Below, in pieces: positions 53,215 through 61,122 of a stretch of DNA of 64,000 nucleotides. This DNA is from Corynebacterium sp. P4-C1. GTDB lineage: Bacteria > Actinomycetota > Actinomycetes > Mycobacteriales > Mycobacteriaceae. The position numbers and the translations under genes were made by a program. Below the pieces are notes generated by a model. That model did no database searches. It had not been told where the DNA came from and worked only from the letters and a program-made list of their open reading frames with translations. The stretch covers positions 1-64,000 of the forward strand of contig NZ_CP129966.1 in the NCBI RefSeq assembly GCF_030503595.1, read 5' to 3'. The stretch's first letter is position 1; every line of letters begins with the position of its first letter.

Positions 53215-54300
53215 GTGGATACGGCAAAGAACCGTGGCCTGGCTAAGAAGATCGGTGTCGCAGGCGTTCTCGCGCTGAGCGGCTTCGGTCTTGCCGGCTG
53301 TGAGACTGAACCGCCGAGCGCCATGTCGAACTTGCTCGACATGGGCTGGCCGGACCCCGTCACCCCTGAGGGTGCAAGCTTGTACAACTTCTGGGTGTGG
53401 GTCTGGCTCGCGGCGTGGATCATCGGCATCATCATGTGGGGCATCTTCCTCTACGCGATTTTCGCGTGGGGTGGGAAGCGCCGTAAGAAGCAGGGGGCCG
53501 GGGAATTCCCGAAGCAGCTGCAGTACAACGTCCCGCTCGAGCTGGGATTGACGATCGTCCCGATCGTGATTGTGATGGTGCTGTTCTTCTTCACCGTCCA
53601 GGCTCAGACGAAGGTCGTTGCCTTGGATAAGGACCCGGAGGTGACCGTCGACGTCACCGCCTTCCAGTGGAACTGGAAGTTCGGTTACGCGGAGGTCGGG
53701 GCGGAGCTCTCCCCGACGGGGTCCGACTACGTCGGTGAGGACGCTGAGCGCCAGAAGCTCGCCGAGGACTCCAAATACGACGACGAGGACGTCCACAACT
53801 CGAACCCGATTCACGGAAAGTCGATGTCCGACAAGTCCTACTTGCACTTCAACAAGATTGAGACTGTGGGCACCACCGAGGAAATCCCGGTTCTTGTTCT
53901 GCCCACGAACACCCCGATCGAGTTCCGCCTGGCATCCGGCGACGTGTCCCACGCGTTCTGGGTTCCGGAGTTCCTGTTCAAGCGTGACGTGTACTCCCAC
54001 CCGGAGGAGAACCAGCAGGAGCGCAGCTTCCAGATCGAGGAAATCAATAAGGAAGGCGCGTTCGTCGGACGCTGTGCCGAGATGTGCGGTACCTACCACG
54101 CGATGATGAACTTCGAGATCCGCGCAGTCTCCCCGGAGAAGTTCCGCGACTACATGCGCTTCCGTGAGCAGAACCCGGACGCAGCTAACTCCGAGGCCCT
54201 CGCGTCCATCGGCGAAGAGCCGTTCGCAACGACCACCCGTCCGTTCAACACCGACCGAACCGGAACTCGCGGCGGCGACAACGCCGTGCAGAACGTCTAA
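53215..54300 (+). CDS. ctaC: Cytochrome c oxidase subunit II (aa3), lipoprotein
   Basis: A protein of about 361 aa. Lipoprotein signal ending LAGCETE (lipobox Cys about residue 29), two TM helices (FWVWVWLAAWIIGIIMWGIFLYAIF and LELGLTIVPIVIVMVLFFFTV), and the CuA domain: SHAFWVPEF His and CAEMCGTYHAMM (C-x3-C-x3-H-x2-M). The acidic insert between FGYAEVG and FNKIETVG (about residues 165-215) is typical of actinobacterial CtaC, which contacts the QcrC cytochrome directly. GTG at 53215 with AGGAAGG about 9 nt upstream. ctaF follows after 19 nt. Confidence 0.95.
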   Translation: MDTAKNRGLAKKIGVAGVLALSGFGLAGCETEPPSAMSNLLDMGWPDPVTPEGASLYNFWVWVWLAAWIIGIIMWGIFLYAIFAWGGKRRKKQGAGEFPKQLQYNVPLELGLTIVPIVIVMVLFFFTVQAQTKVVALDKDPEVTVDVTAFQWNWKFGYAEVGAELSPTGSDYVGEDAERQKLAEDSKYDDEDVHNSNPIHGKSMSDKSYLHFNKIETVGTTEEIPVLVLPTNTPIEFRLASGDVSHAFWVPEFLFKRDVYSHPEENQQERSFQIEEINKEGAFVGRCAEMCGTYHAMMNFEIRAVSPEKFRDYMRFREQNPDAANSEALASIGEEPFATTTRPFNTDRTGTRGGDNAVQNV

Positions 54301-54319
54301 GAGAGGCTAGGGAAAAGCA

Positions 54320-54751
54320 ATGGGAGCTGGAGCAAAAGTTTTCTACGCCATCGGCGTCTTCTTGACGATCATGGCGGTGTTCTACGCCTTCGCCACCAAC
54401 TTTGTCGGCGATGACGCTTACCTGCAGGGCTACGAATGGGCCGGCGGTGTCGCGCTCATTCTGGCCTCTGCGTTCTCCTTCATGCTCGGTGGGTACCTGA
54501 ACTTCACCGAGAGCCGTAGCGATGTTCTCCCGGAGGACTGGGAAGAAGCTGAGGTCGAGGACGGCGCTGGTGTCCTGGGCTTCTTCTCTCCGGGCTCTAT
54601 CTGGCCGCTCGCCATGACCGGTGGCATCTGCCTTATGGCCTTCGGCATCGCTTTCTGGGAGCTGTGGCTGCTGGCCGTCGGCGCGGTCATCCTGATCTGG
54701 GCGACGACGAAGCTGAACCTGCAGTACGGCATTCCGCGCGAGAAGCACTAA
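54320..54751 (+). CDS. ctaF: Cytochrome c oxidase subunit IV
   Basis: A 143-aa actinobacterial CtaF with four TM helices: [58 protein letters not shown] and [42 protein letters not shown] is the characteristic cytoplasmic loop. It is an accessory subunit of the aa3 oxidase and is translated from the ctaCF operon. A strong terminator follows at 54773. Confidence 0.95.
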   Translation: MGAGAKVFYAIGVFLTIMAVFYAFATNFVGDDAYLQGYEWAGGVALILASAFSFMLGGYLNFTESRSDVLPEDWEEAEVEDGAGVLGFFSPGSIWPLAMTGGICLMAFGIAFWELWLLAVGAVILIWATTKLNLQYGIPREKH

Positions 54752-54772
54752 GAGCCTTCCGCTTCGAGCGCT

Positions 54773-54808
54773 AGCCCCCGGCACCTCCCTCAGGTGCCGG
54801 GGGCTTTC
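54773..54808 (+). terminator. Terminator of the ctaCF operon
   Basis: AGCCCCCGGCACCT (54773-54786) and AGGTGCCGGGGGCT (54792-54805) form a perfect 14-bp stem with a 5-nt loop, followed by TTCTGG. It separates ctaCF from ctaE-qcrCAB. Confidence 0.92.
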
Positions 54809-54847
54809 TGGTGCGCGCCTGAGGGGTGAGTAGAGCCTTGCCGTCAG

Positions 54848-54939
54848 GGGGTCATACGAAAGTAGGGGAGCCGCGGCATTTCCGCAGGGGTGAGGTGTGA
54901 ATCGAGTCACACCCGGGAACTATAAGGGGTCGTACGAAA
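54848..54939. repeat. Direct repeat GGGGTCRTACGAAA flanking the GlxR site
   Basis: GGGGTCATACGAAA at 54848-54861 and GGGGTCGTACGAAA at 54926-54939: 13 of 14 identical, period 78 bp. The GlxR palindrome (54894-54913) lies between them. Possibly two copies of a second regulator's site. Confidence 0.6.
54894..54913. promoter_or_regulatory. GlxR-type (CRP-family) operator upstream of ctaE-qcrCAB
   Basis: GGTGTGA-ATCGAG-TCACACC is a perfect 7-bp inverted repeat containing the full GlxR consensus TGTGA-N6-TCACA. A -10-like TATAAG begins 8 bp downstream (54921-54926), so the site overlaps the -35 zone of that promoter. The ctaE start codon is about 268 bp further on. Confidence 0.85.
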
Positions 54940-55180
54940 ACGAGAGAATTCTACGAAAAAATTCGCGAACCGTCCTTGAGGAATCTATCGAGTTCGGCAG
55001 TCCGGCAATGACCTGCACCGATATGCGTCGTAAAGCGTGCCGAGAAAGTTCCCGGAAGTTTCGTGCGGACCGACACGCGAAAGAAGCGCCAAGAAAACGG
55101 CAGGTACCGGTCATGCTCACATGAAAAATTCGGGGGTGAACAAGGTGACTTTATGGTTCAAAAAGGCGATACTGATACGC

Positions 55181-55801
55181 GTGACGACTGCAACAACGAA
55201 CCCAGGTATGGCGACAGCGCCCGATCGTCTTCCCGTGCTGAACCGACCCAACATGGTCAGCGTGGGCACGATCGTGTTCCTCGCCCAAGAATTGATGTTC
55301 TTCGCCGGCTTGTTCGCGATGTACTTCACATCGCGCGCAAACGGCATGTCCACCGGCGACTGGTCGAACCAGACGGACCACCTCAACGTGGTCTTCGGAA
55401 CGATCATCACCGTCGTCCTGGTGACCTCCTCGGTCACCTCTCAGCTCGGCGTGTTCGCGGCTGAGAAGGGCGATGTCTTCGGTCTGCGCAAATGGTTCAC
55501 CGTGACCATCTTGCTTGGCGTGGTCTTCTTGGGCCTCGTCGCATTCGAGTGGACCGAGATGATCACGGCGGGGATTACCCCGCAGTCCAGCGTGTACGGC
55601 TCGGTGTTCTACATCATCACCGGCTTCCACATGGCTCACGTGACCGCGGGCATCCTCGCGTTTGTCGTCGTGATCCTCCGTGTGGCCAAGTCGAAGTTCA
55701 CCCCGGCACAGGCAACTGCGGCGATGGTGACCTCCTACTACTGGCACTTCGTCGACGTCGTGTGGATCGGCGTGTTCGTTACTCTCTACCTGGTTCAGTA
55801 G
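55181..55801 (+). CDS. ctaE: Cytochrome c oxidase subunit III
   Basis: A 206-aa subunit with five TM helices: MVSVGTIVFLAQELMFFAGLFAMYF, VFGTIITVVLVTSSVTSQLG, WFTVTILLGVVFLGLVAFEW, VYGSVFYIITGFHMAHVTAGILAFVVVIL and YYWHFVDVVWIGVFVTLYLVQ, with the conserved YWHFVDVVW motif. The GTG at 55181 (TTATTNPGMATAPDR) aligns with known corynebacterial CtaE starts; longer frames run into the leader. GATACT ends 7 nt before the GTG, so a leaderless promoter may add to the distal GlxR-linked one. First gene of ctaE-qcrCAB. Confidence 0.93.
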   Translation: MTTATTNPGMATAPDRLPVLNRPNMVSVGTIVFLAQELMFFAGLFAMYFTSRANGMSTGDWSNQTDHLNVVFGTIITVVLVTSSVTSQLGVFAAEKGDVFGLRKWFTVTILLGVVFLGLVAFEWTEMITAGITPQSSVYGSVFYIITGFHMAHVTAGILAFVVVILRVAKSKFTPAQATAAMVTSYYWHFVDVVWIGVFVTLYLVQ

Positions 55802-55856
55802 CGCGTCTTCTGACGGACGTAAGCACTAACCACTGATTTTCGCTTAAGGGATCAAC

Positions 55857-56705
55857 ATGGATAACACCCCAAAGAAGGCGCGGAACCGCCGTCGTATGCG
55901 TCGTTCCGCCGCTGGCGCTCTCGCGCTCGGCATCGGTCTCTCGGGTGCCGGCCTTTTGGCTACGGCCCTGACCCCGGATGCGCAGGTGGCCACCGCCCAA
56001 CGCGATGACCAAGCGCTGATCCAGGAAGGTAAGGACCTCTACGAGCAGGCTTGCATCACCTGTCACGGTGCGAACCTGCAGGGCGTGAAGGACCGCGGTC
56101 CGTCGCTCATCGGTACCGGCGAAGGTGCCGTGTACTTCCAGGTCAACTCCGGCCGTATGCCGATGATGTCCAACGATGCTCAGGCAGAGCGCAAGAAGCC
56201 GCGCTACTCCGAGGCACAGACTCTGGCAATGGCCGCATACGTTGCAGCGAATGGCGGCGGACCGGAGCTCGTGTACAACGAGGACGGCTCCATCGCGATG
56301 GAGGAGCTGCGAGGCAAGAACTACGACGGCGATATTCAGGCCGGTGACGTTGCACGCGGATCCGAGCTGTTCCGCCTGAACTGCGCTTCCTGCCACAACT
56401 TCACCGGCCGCGGTGGCGCACTGTCCTCCGGTAAGTACGCCCCGTACCTGGACCCCGCTAATGAGCAGGAGATCTACCAGGCAATGCTGACCGGCCCGCA
56501 GAACATGCCGAAGTTTTCTGACCGTCAGCTGACGGCGGACGAGAAGCGCGACATCATCGCCTTCATCAAGTCTTCCAAGGAGACCCCGAGCCCGGCTGGC
56601 TGGGCACTGGGCGGTATCGGCCCGGTCGCTGAGGGTCTGGCTATGTGGATCATTGGCGTCACCCTCGTCGGTGCAGCCGCAATGTGGATTGGATCGCGCT
56701 CATGA
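55857..56705 (+). CDS. qcrC: Cytochrome bc1 complex diheme cytochrome c subunit
   Basis: A 282-aa membrane cytochrome cc. N-terminal TM/signal ([22 protein letters not shown]), two heme c motifs CITCH (about residue 66) and CASCH (about 176), each with a distal Met (GRMPMM; PQNMPKF), and a C-terminal TM ([20 protein letters not shown]). It passes electrons straight to CtaC, replacing a soluble cytochrome c. TTAAGGGATC precedes the ATG. The stop overlaps the qcrA start (ATGA). Confidence 0.96.
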   Translation: MDNTPKKARNRRRMRRSAAGALALGIGLSGAGLLATALTPDAQVATAQRDDQALIQEGKDLYEQACITCHGANLQGVKDRGPSLIGTGEGAVYFQVNSGRMPMMSNDAQAERKKPRYSEAQTLAMAAYVAANGGGPELVYNEDGSIAMEELRGKNYDGDIQAGDVARGSELFRLNCASCHNFTGRGGALSSGKYAPYLDPANEQEIYQAMLTGPQNMPKFSDRQLTADEKRDIIAFIKSSKETPSPAGWALGGIGPVAEGLAMWIIGVTLVGAAAMWIGSRS

Positions 56706-57925
56706 GCAATGAAGTGAAGAAGAAATACACCAGCGCTGAGCTGGATAAGATGAGCAACGCTGAGCTCGCGGCGCTCGGCACCGAGCTTGACGACGTCACG
56801 GTTGCGTACCGCAAGGAACGCTTCCCGATCGAGAATGACCCGGCTGAGAAGCGTGCCCAGGCGGGCATCAACATCTGGCTGGCCATCTCCATCATCGCTG
56901 GCCTGGCCTTCCTCGGCGTTTACCTCTTCTGGCCTTGGGAGGCACGCTTCCATGGCCAGGAAGGTCTGTGGAAGTACTCGCTGTACACCCCGTTGCTTGG
57001 CCTGACGTCGGGCCTGTCGCTGGTCTCCCTGGGCGTGGCCATCGTCCAGTACGTGAAGAAGTTCGTGCCCGAGGAGATCGCGGTGCAGCGCCGTCACGAC
57101 GGCCGGTCCTCGGAGCTGGACCGCCGCACCACCACGGCTCTTCTCAACGACGCGTGGCAGACCTCGACCCTGGGCCGCCGCAACGTCATGAAGGGCTTGC
57201 TGGGCGGCGCCGGCCTAATGGCTGGTCTGGTCATCATCGCCCCGTTCGGCGGCATCATCAAGAACCCGTGGCGCGTCCGCCACGAGATGAACTACAACGG
57301 CGACGGCACGCTGTGGACTCAGGGTTGGTCCTTGGCCCGCGAAGGCAAGAAGCTGTACCTGGGCCGCGACACCGCCGCGATCGCTGAGCTGCACGAGACT
57401 GGGGCCGGTAAGCACTACAGCACCGCCGGCGTTTCCCGCCTGGTGCGTATGCGCCCGGAGGACCTTGACGCAGCGGCCATGGAGACGGTGTTCCCGCTCC
57501 TGGAAGAGGACGTCAACGACGGCGACCAGTACGACCCGGAGCGCGACGTGTACGAGAATCACATGCACTCGATCCACGGTCCGCGTAACGCTGTCATGCT
57601 GATCCGCCTGCGTTCCTCCGACGCGGCCAAGGTTGTCGAGCGCGAAGGTCAGGAGGACTTCCACTACGGCGACTACTACGCCTACTCCAAGATCTGCACG
57701 CACATCGGTTGCCCGACCTCTCTGTACGAGGCCCAGACCAACCGCATCCTGTGCCCGTGCCACCAGTCGCAGTTCGATGCGCTAGAGCACGGTAAGCCGG
57801 TCTTCGGCCCGGCGGCCCGCGCACTGCCGCAGCTGCCTATTGAAATTGACGAAGATGGTTACCTCATCGCCCGCGGGGACTTCATTGAGCCCGTCGGCCC
57901 GGCATTCTGGGAGCGTAAGTCATAA
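56702..57925 (+). CDS. qcrA: Cytochrome bc1 complex Rieske iron-sulfur subunit
   Basis: A 407-aa actinobacterial Rieske protein with three TM helices rather than one ([43 protein letters not shown] and [21 protein letters not shown]). [14 protein letters not shown] resembles a Tat motif preceding the third TM. The 2Fe-2S site is [10 protein letters not shown] and CPCHQSQFD. Start is the ATG at 56702, overlapping the qcrC stop by 4 nt; the frame from 56645 is not used. Confidence 0.96.
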   Translation: MSNEVKKKYTSAELDKMSNAELAALGTELDDVTVAYRKERFPIENDPAEKRAQAGINIWLAISIIAGLAFLGVYLFWPWEARFHGQEGLWKYSLYTPLLGLTSGLSLVSLGVAIVQYVKKFVPEEIAVQRRHDGRSSELDRRTTTALLNDAWQTSTLGRRNVMKGLLGGAGLMAGLVIIAPFGGIIKNPWRVRHEMNYNGDGTLWTQGWSLAREGKKLYLGRDTAAIAELHETGAGKHYSTAGVSRLVRMRPEDLDAAAMETVFPLLEEDVNDGDQYDPERDVYENHMHSIHGPRNAVMLIRLRSSDAAKVVEREGQEDFHYGDYYAYSKICTHIGCPTSLYEAQTNRILCPCHQSQFDALEHGKPVFGPAARALPQLPIEIDEDGYLIARGDFIEPVGPAFWERKS

Positions 57926-59562
57926 TGAGCACGAAACTGGAACAAGCCGCGGACAACATTGACTCGCGGTACACAATCTCGGGCGTTCTCCGCCCGCAGC
58001 TGAACAAGGTCTTCCCGACCCACTGGTCGTTCATGCTGGGTGAGATGGCGCTGTACAGCTTCATCATCCTGCTTCTGACCGGTGTTTACTTGGCCCTGTT
58101 CTTCGATCCCTCGATCACCAAGGTCATCTACGACGGCGGCTACCTGCCGCTCAACGGCGTCGAAATGTCGCGCGCCTACGCGACTGCCCTGAACATCTCA
58201 TTCGAGGTCCGCGGCGGTCTGTTCGTCCGTCAGATGCACCACTGGGCCGCCCTGATGTTCATGATGGCGATGTTCGCCCACATGCTGCGCATCTTCTTCA
58301 CCGGTGCTTTCCGTCGCCCGCGTGAAGCCAACTGGATCATCGGTGTGACCCTGATCCTGCTGGGCATGGCAGAGGGCTTCATGGGCTACTCCCTGCCGGA
58401 CGATCTGCTCTCCGGCGTCGGTCTGCGAATCATGTCCGCTATCATCGTCGGCCTGCCGATTATCGGTACTTGGCTGCACTGGGCAATGTTCGGCGGCGAC
58501 TTCCCGTCGGATCTGATGCTCGACCGTTTCTACATCCTTCACGTGCTGATCCTGCCGGGCATCATCCTTGCGCTTATTGCGGCGCACCTGCTGCTCGTCT
58601 GGTTCCAGAAGCACACCCAGTTCCCTGGACCGGGCCGTTCCGAGAACAACGTTGTCGGTATCCGCATCATGCCGGTGTTCGCCGTCAAGGCCATGGGCTT
58701 CGGCATGCTCGTGTTCGGTGTTCTGGCCCTGATGGCGGGTGTCACCACCATCAACGGAATTTGGAATATCGGCCCGTACAACCCGTCGCAGGTCTCCGCT
58801 GGTTCGCAGCCGGATATCTACATGCTGTGGACTGACGGTGCCGCCCGTGTCATGCCGGCGTGGGAGCTCTACCTGGGCAACTACACGATCCCGGGCGTGT
58901 TCTGGGTCGCACTGCTGGCAGGCCTGATGGTCGTCCTGCTGCTGACCTACCCGTTCATCGAGAAGAAGGTCACCGGCGACGATGCCCACCACAACCTGCT
59001 GCAGCGTCCGCGCGATGTTCCGGTGCGCACCGGCATCGGTGTCATGGGACTGGTCTTCTTCCTGCTCCTGACGCTGTCCGGCGGTAACGACTTGTTCGCG
59101 TACCACTTCCAGATTTCCCTGAACGCGATGACCTGGATCGGCCGTATCGGCCTGATCGTCCTGCCGCCGCTGGCGTACTTCATCACCTACCGCATCTGCA
59201 TCGGTTTGCAGCGCAGCGACCGTGAAGTGCTGGAGCACGGTATCGAGACCGGCGTCATCCAGAAGCTGCCGAACGGTGCCTTCGTTGGTGTTCACCAGCC
59301 GCTGGGGCCGGTCGACCAGCACGGCCACCAGCTGCCCCTGGAGTACGCTGGCGCCCGTGTGCCGAAGCAGCTCAACGAGCTCGGTTACGCCGACTCGGAG
59401 ACCTCCGGCATCTTCTCCCCGGATGATCCGTCGATCACCGCGAAGCGCAACGAGATCAAGCGTGCTAACCACCACGAGGAGATCGAGACTCTCCGTGCCC
59501 TCGAGGCGGAGAAGGAAGCTTCCGATCGTGATGCAGGTGCCATCGAGCGCAAGCGCAAGTAG
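57925..59562 (+). CDS. qcrB: Cytochrome bc1 complex cytochrome b subunit
   Basis: A 545-aa cytochrome b with eight or more TM helices. Heme b ligands are in [22 protein letters not shown] and [33 protein letters not shown] and the acidic region after [10 protein letters not shown] are typical of the actinobacterial form. It has a long charged cytoplasmic C-terminus (about residues 430-545). Quinol oxidation at Qo occurs here. Start ATG overlaps the qcrA TAA by 1 nt. A hairpin terminator follows. Confidence 0.97.
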   Translation: MSTKLEQAADNIDSRYTISGVLRPQLNKVFPTHWSFMLGEMALYSFIILLLTGVYLALFFDPSITKVIYDGGYLPLNGVEMSRAYATALNISFEVRGGLFVRQMHHWAALMFMMAMFAHMLRIFFTGAFRRPREANWIIGVTLILLGMAEGFMGYSLPDDLLSGVGLRIMSAIIVGLPIIGTWLHWAMFGGDFPSDLMLDRFYILHVLILPGIILALIAAHLLLVWFQKHTQFPGPGRSENNVVGIRIMPVFAVKAMGFGMLVFGVLALMAGVTTINGIWNIGPYNPSQVSAGSQPDIYMLWTDGAARVMPAWELYLGNYTIPGVFWVALLAGLMVVLLLTYPFIEKKVTGDDAHHNLLQRPRDVPVRTGIGVMGLVFFLLLTLSGGNDLFAYHFQISLNAMTWIGRIGLIVLPPLAYFITYRICIGLQRSDREVLEHGIETGVIQKLPNGAFVGVHQPLGPVDQHGHQLPLEYAGARVPKQLNELGYADSETSGIFSPDDPSITAKRNEIKRANHHEEIETLRALEAEKEASDRDAGAIERKRK

Positions 59563-59595
59563 GCTACCCGTAAGCTACACGCTGTAGCCGTTGAA

Positions 59596-59640
59596 GGCCC
59601 TTTCCCTTAGCCCGTCTTAACCGGGCTCGGGGGAGGGGCT
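59596..59640 (+). terminator. Terminator of ctaE-qcrCAB
   Basis: AGCCCG-TCTTAAC-CGGGCT forms the inner stem, extended by a weaker CCCTTTCCC/GGGGGAGGGG outer pairing, followed by GTTCTCGTGTTTG. It starts 33 nt past the qcrB stop. Confidence 0.7.
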
Positions 59641-59953
59641 GTTCTCGTGTTTGTAGCGTTTATATAACAGTGTGTCGAGGATCACATTATCTTGCCGGTG
59701 GATTCAGTGCACCTTTAGCGGGCGCCGTGGATAGCGTGATTGCTTGCAATTTGTGCTGGTAGGAGCTGTTTGGCCAATTCTTTGTCGTTGATAGAGCTTT
59801 GGGGGCCGGATTTCCGTATGTACACCTACGTAGGCATAGACTAAAATCACGAAATGATAACGGGCGCGTCGTTAGACAAGTCCCGTATCCATTTCGTAAC
59901 CTATCTGAGACCTTGCGGCCACAGAGGCGCAAGCGATAAGACATCTGAACACA
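59641..59953 (+). other. Non-coding promoter region upstream of the c-di-AMP riboswitch
   Basis: AT-richer than its neighbours. It contains TATATAAC near 59660 and a likely main promoter whose -10 is TAAAAT near 59842-59847 (in ATAGACTAAAATCACG), just downstream of a CCTACGTAGG palindrome (59826-59835). Short open frames on both strands have no coding support. Confidence 0.55.
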
Positions 59954-60109
59954 AAGCCGAATTCCACCGCCCGCGGCCAAGCGGAGGTGGAAGCCGGGGA
60001 ACCGACAACGTTTCCTGGGGTGAGCGGGAAGTAAGGGGTGCCATGCCGGCGCCAGAGCTTCCCAAGGTGATTTCCCGCACCGAACCCGACAGCTAACCCG
60101 GTAGGCATT
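59954..60109 (+). ncRNA. c-di-AMP riboswitch (ydaO-yuaA motif)
   Basis: Conserved blocks of the motif appear in order: the AAGCCGAATTCCACC start (59954 on), GCCGGGGAACCGAC, CCTGGGGTGA, and the 3' block CGAACCCGACAGCTAACCCG followed by GTAGGC. GCC near the 5' end pairs with GGC at the 3' end as P1. It lies 24 nt upstream of an NlpC/P60 hydrolase ATG; this motif is known to precede peptidoglycan hydrolase genes in actinobacteria, where c-di-AMP usually turns expression off. Ends approximate. Confidence 0.9.
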
Positions 60110-60133
60110 ACTGGAAGATATTGGAGATTGTCC

Positions 60134-60883
60134 ATGGCTAAGCACCGCCGTCAGTCCGTGACTGCAAAGCGCAGCATCGCTACCGCCTCCGCGATCGTCG
60201 CGGGCGCAACCCTTTTCGTACCGGCTAACGCAAACGCGGCTCAGGTGACCGTCCCGAACTCCGGTTTCTCAACCGAGGTCCCGGGCATTGAGAACGTTCC
60301 GGGTATCGCCAACGTCCCGGGCATTGATCAGTGGATTCCGTCCCTCGCCGGCAAGGCCGACAGTAACGCGGACGTCCGTGCCGCTATTGCCGCAGTGAAG
60401 AACGTTCCGGGTGTCAACAACGTCCCGGGCTTCAGCCAGTGGATTGCCGGCGTTGAGGCTAAGTACGCTCCGGCACCGGCTAAGACCGAGTACCGTGCTG
60501 CGACCAAGGCTGCCGCTCCGGTGCCGGCCCCGAAGCAGTCGCAGGGCGACCGCATCGTGTCCATCGCCAAGTCTAAGATCGGCTCCCCGTACGTCTACGG
60601 TGCAGCTGGCCCGAACGCCTTCGACTGCTCCGGTTTCACCTCCTGGGTCTACGCCCAGGCTGGCAAGCAGATCCCGCGTACCTCCGGTGCGCAGGCTTCC
60701 GCCGGAAAGCAGGTCGCCATCTCCGATCTGCAGCCGGGCGACGTCGTTGTCTACTACAGCGGCGCATCGCACGTTGCCATCTACGCCGGCAACGGCCAGA
60801 TCATCGACGCCCTGAACTCCGGCACCCCGGTGGGCTACCGCCCGCTGAACTACATGCCGATCCACTCGGCTGTCCGCTTCTAA
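60134..60883 (+). CDS. Secreted NlpC/P60 peptidoglycan endopeptidase with VPGI repeats
   Basis: A 249-aa protein. Signal peptide (RSIATASAIVAGATLFVPANANA), then two clusters of V-P-G-I/V repeats (EVPGIENVPGIANVPGIDQW, about residues 50-70, and VKNVPGVNNVPGFSQW, about 97-112), a Pro/Ala/Lys linker, and an NlpC/P60 domain (about 138-249) with catalytic Cys in NAFDCSGFTSW and His in GASHVAIYAGNGQ. It cuts within peptide stems. The synteny matches the C. glutamicum cg2401/cg2402 pair. Controlled by the c-di-AMP riboswitch upstream; GGAG is 8 nt before the ATG. Confidence 0.93.
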   Translation: MAKHRRQSVTAKRSIATASAIVAGATLFVPANANAAQVTVPNSGFSTEVPGIENVPGIANVPGIDQWIPSLAGKADSNADVRAAIAAVKNVPGVNNVPGFSQWIAGVEAKYAPAPAKTEYRAATKAAAPVPAPKQSQGDRIVSIAKSKIGSPYVYGAAGPNAFDCSGFTSWVYAQAGKQIPRTSGAQASAGKQVAISDLQPGDVVVYYSGASHVAIYAGNGQIIDALNSGTPVGYRPLNYMPIHSAVRF

Positions 60884-60911
60884 GCGTCGGCGCCGCCGCG
60901 GCGCTATCTGC

Positions 60912-60960
60912 CGGCCGCAGTCCCTTGTTTCTCAACTGGGGAACTGCGGCCGTTTTCATC
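60912..60960 (+). terminator. Terminator after first NlpC gene
   Basis: GGCCGCAGTCCC and GGGGAACTGCGGCC pair around a 14-nt loop with a small bulge, followed by GTTTTCATCTTTT. It lies 30 nt past the stop. Confidence 0.85.
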
Positions 60961-60970
60961 TTTTCACTCT

Positions 60971-60989
60971 TGTCACAGCGTTATCACCT
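60971..60989 (+). promoter_or_regulatory. MtrA-like direct-repeat box upstream of the second NlpC gene
   Basis: TGTCACAG-CGT-TATCACCT: two related 8-bp direct repeats separated by 3 bp, the architecture reported for MtrA sites in C. glutamicum, and GTCACAGCG resembles the mycobacterial MtrA motif. MtrAB controls several cell-wall hydrolase genes. An AAATAA -10-like element follows at 60994-60999. Confidence 0.5.
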
Positions 60990-61043
60990 GGGAAAATAAG
61001 TGGTCTCGGAGTTTGACCGGGGAGCTTCGGGCGATTAACTTTG

Positions 61044-61057
61044 TTACAAGTTTGTAA
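61044..61057. promoter_or_regulatory. TTACAA-GT-TTGTAA palindrome upstream of the second NlpC gene
   Basis: A perfect 6-bp inverted repeat with a 2-nt centre, about 66 nt before the ATG. It shares TTACAA/TTGTAA half-sites and the 2-nt spacing with the 22-bp palindrome at 29623-29644. Confidence 0.45.
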
Positions 61058-61122
61058 TCCTCAACTCTCGCTGCTGCCTCGGAGATCGGGGCGCTTCTGT
61101 GTTTTTGGAATCGAGGTTCCCA

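Noticed and set aside
54897..55124. 75-aa open frame upstream of ctaE
   Set aside because: Starts inside the GlxR palindrome and spans the distal promoter; no Shine-Dalgarno or recognisable domain.
59687..60145. Open frames on both strands across the c-di-AMP riboswitch (152 aa minus, 80 aa plus)
   Set aside because: They overlie a structured RNA with conserved blocks; no coding motifs.
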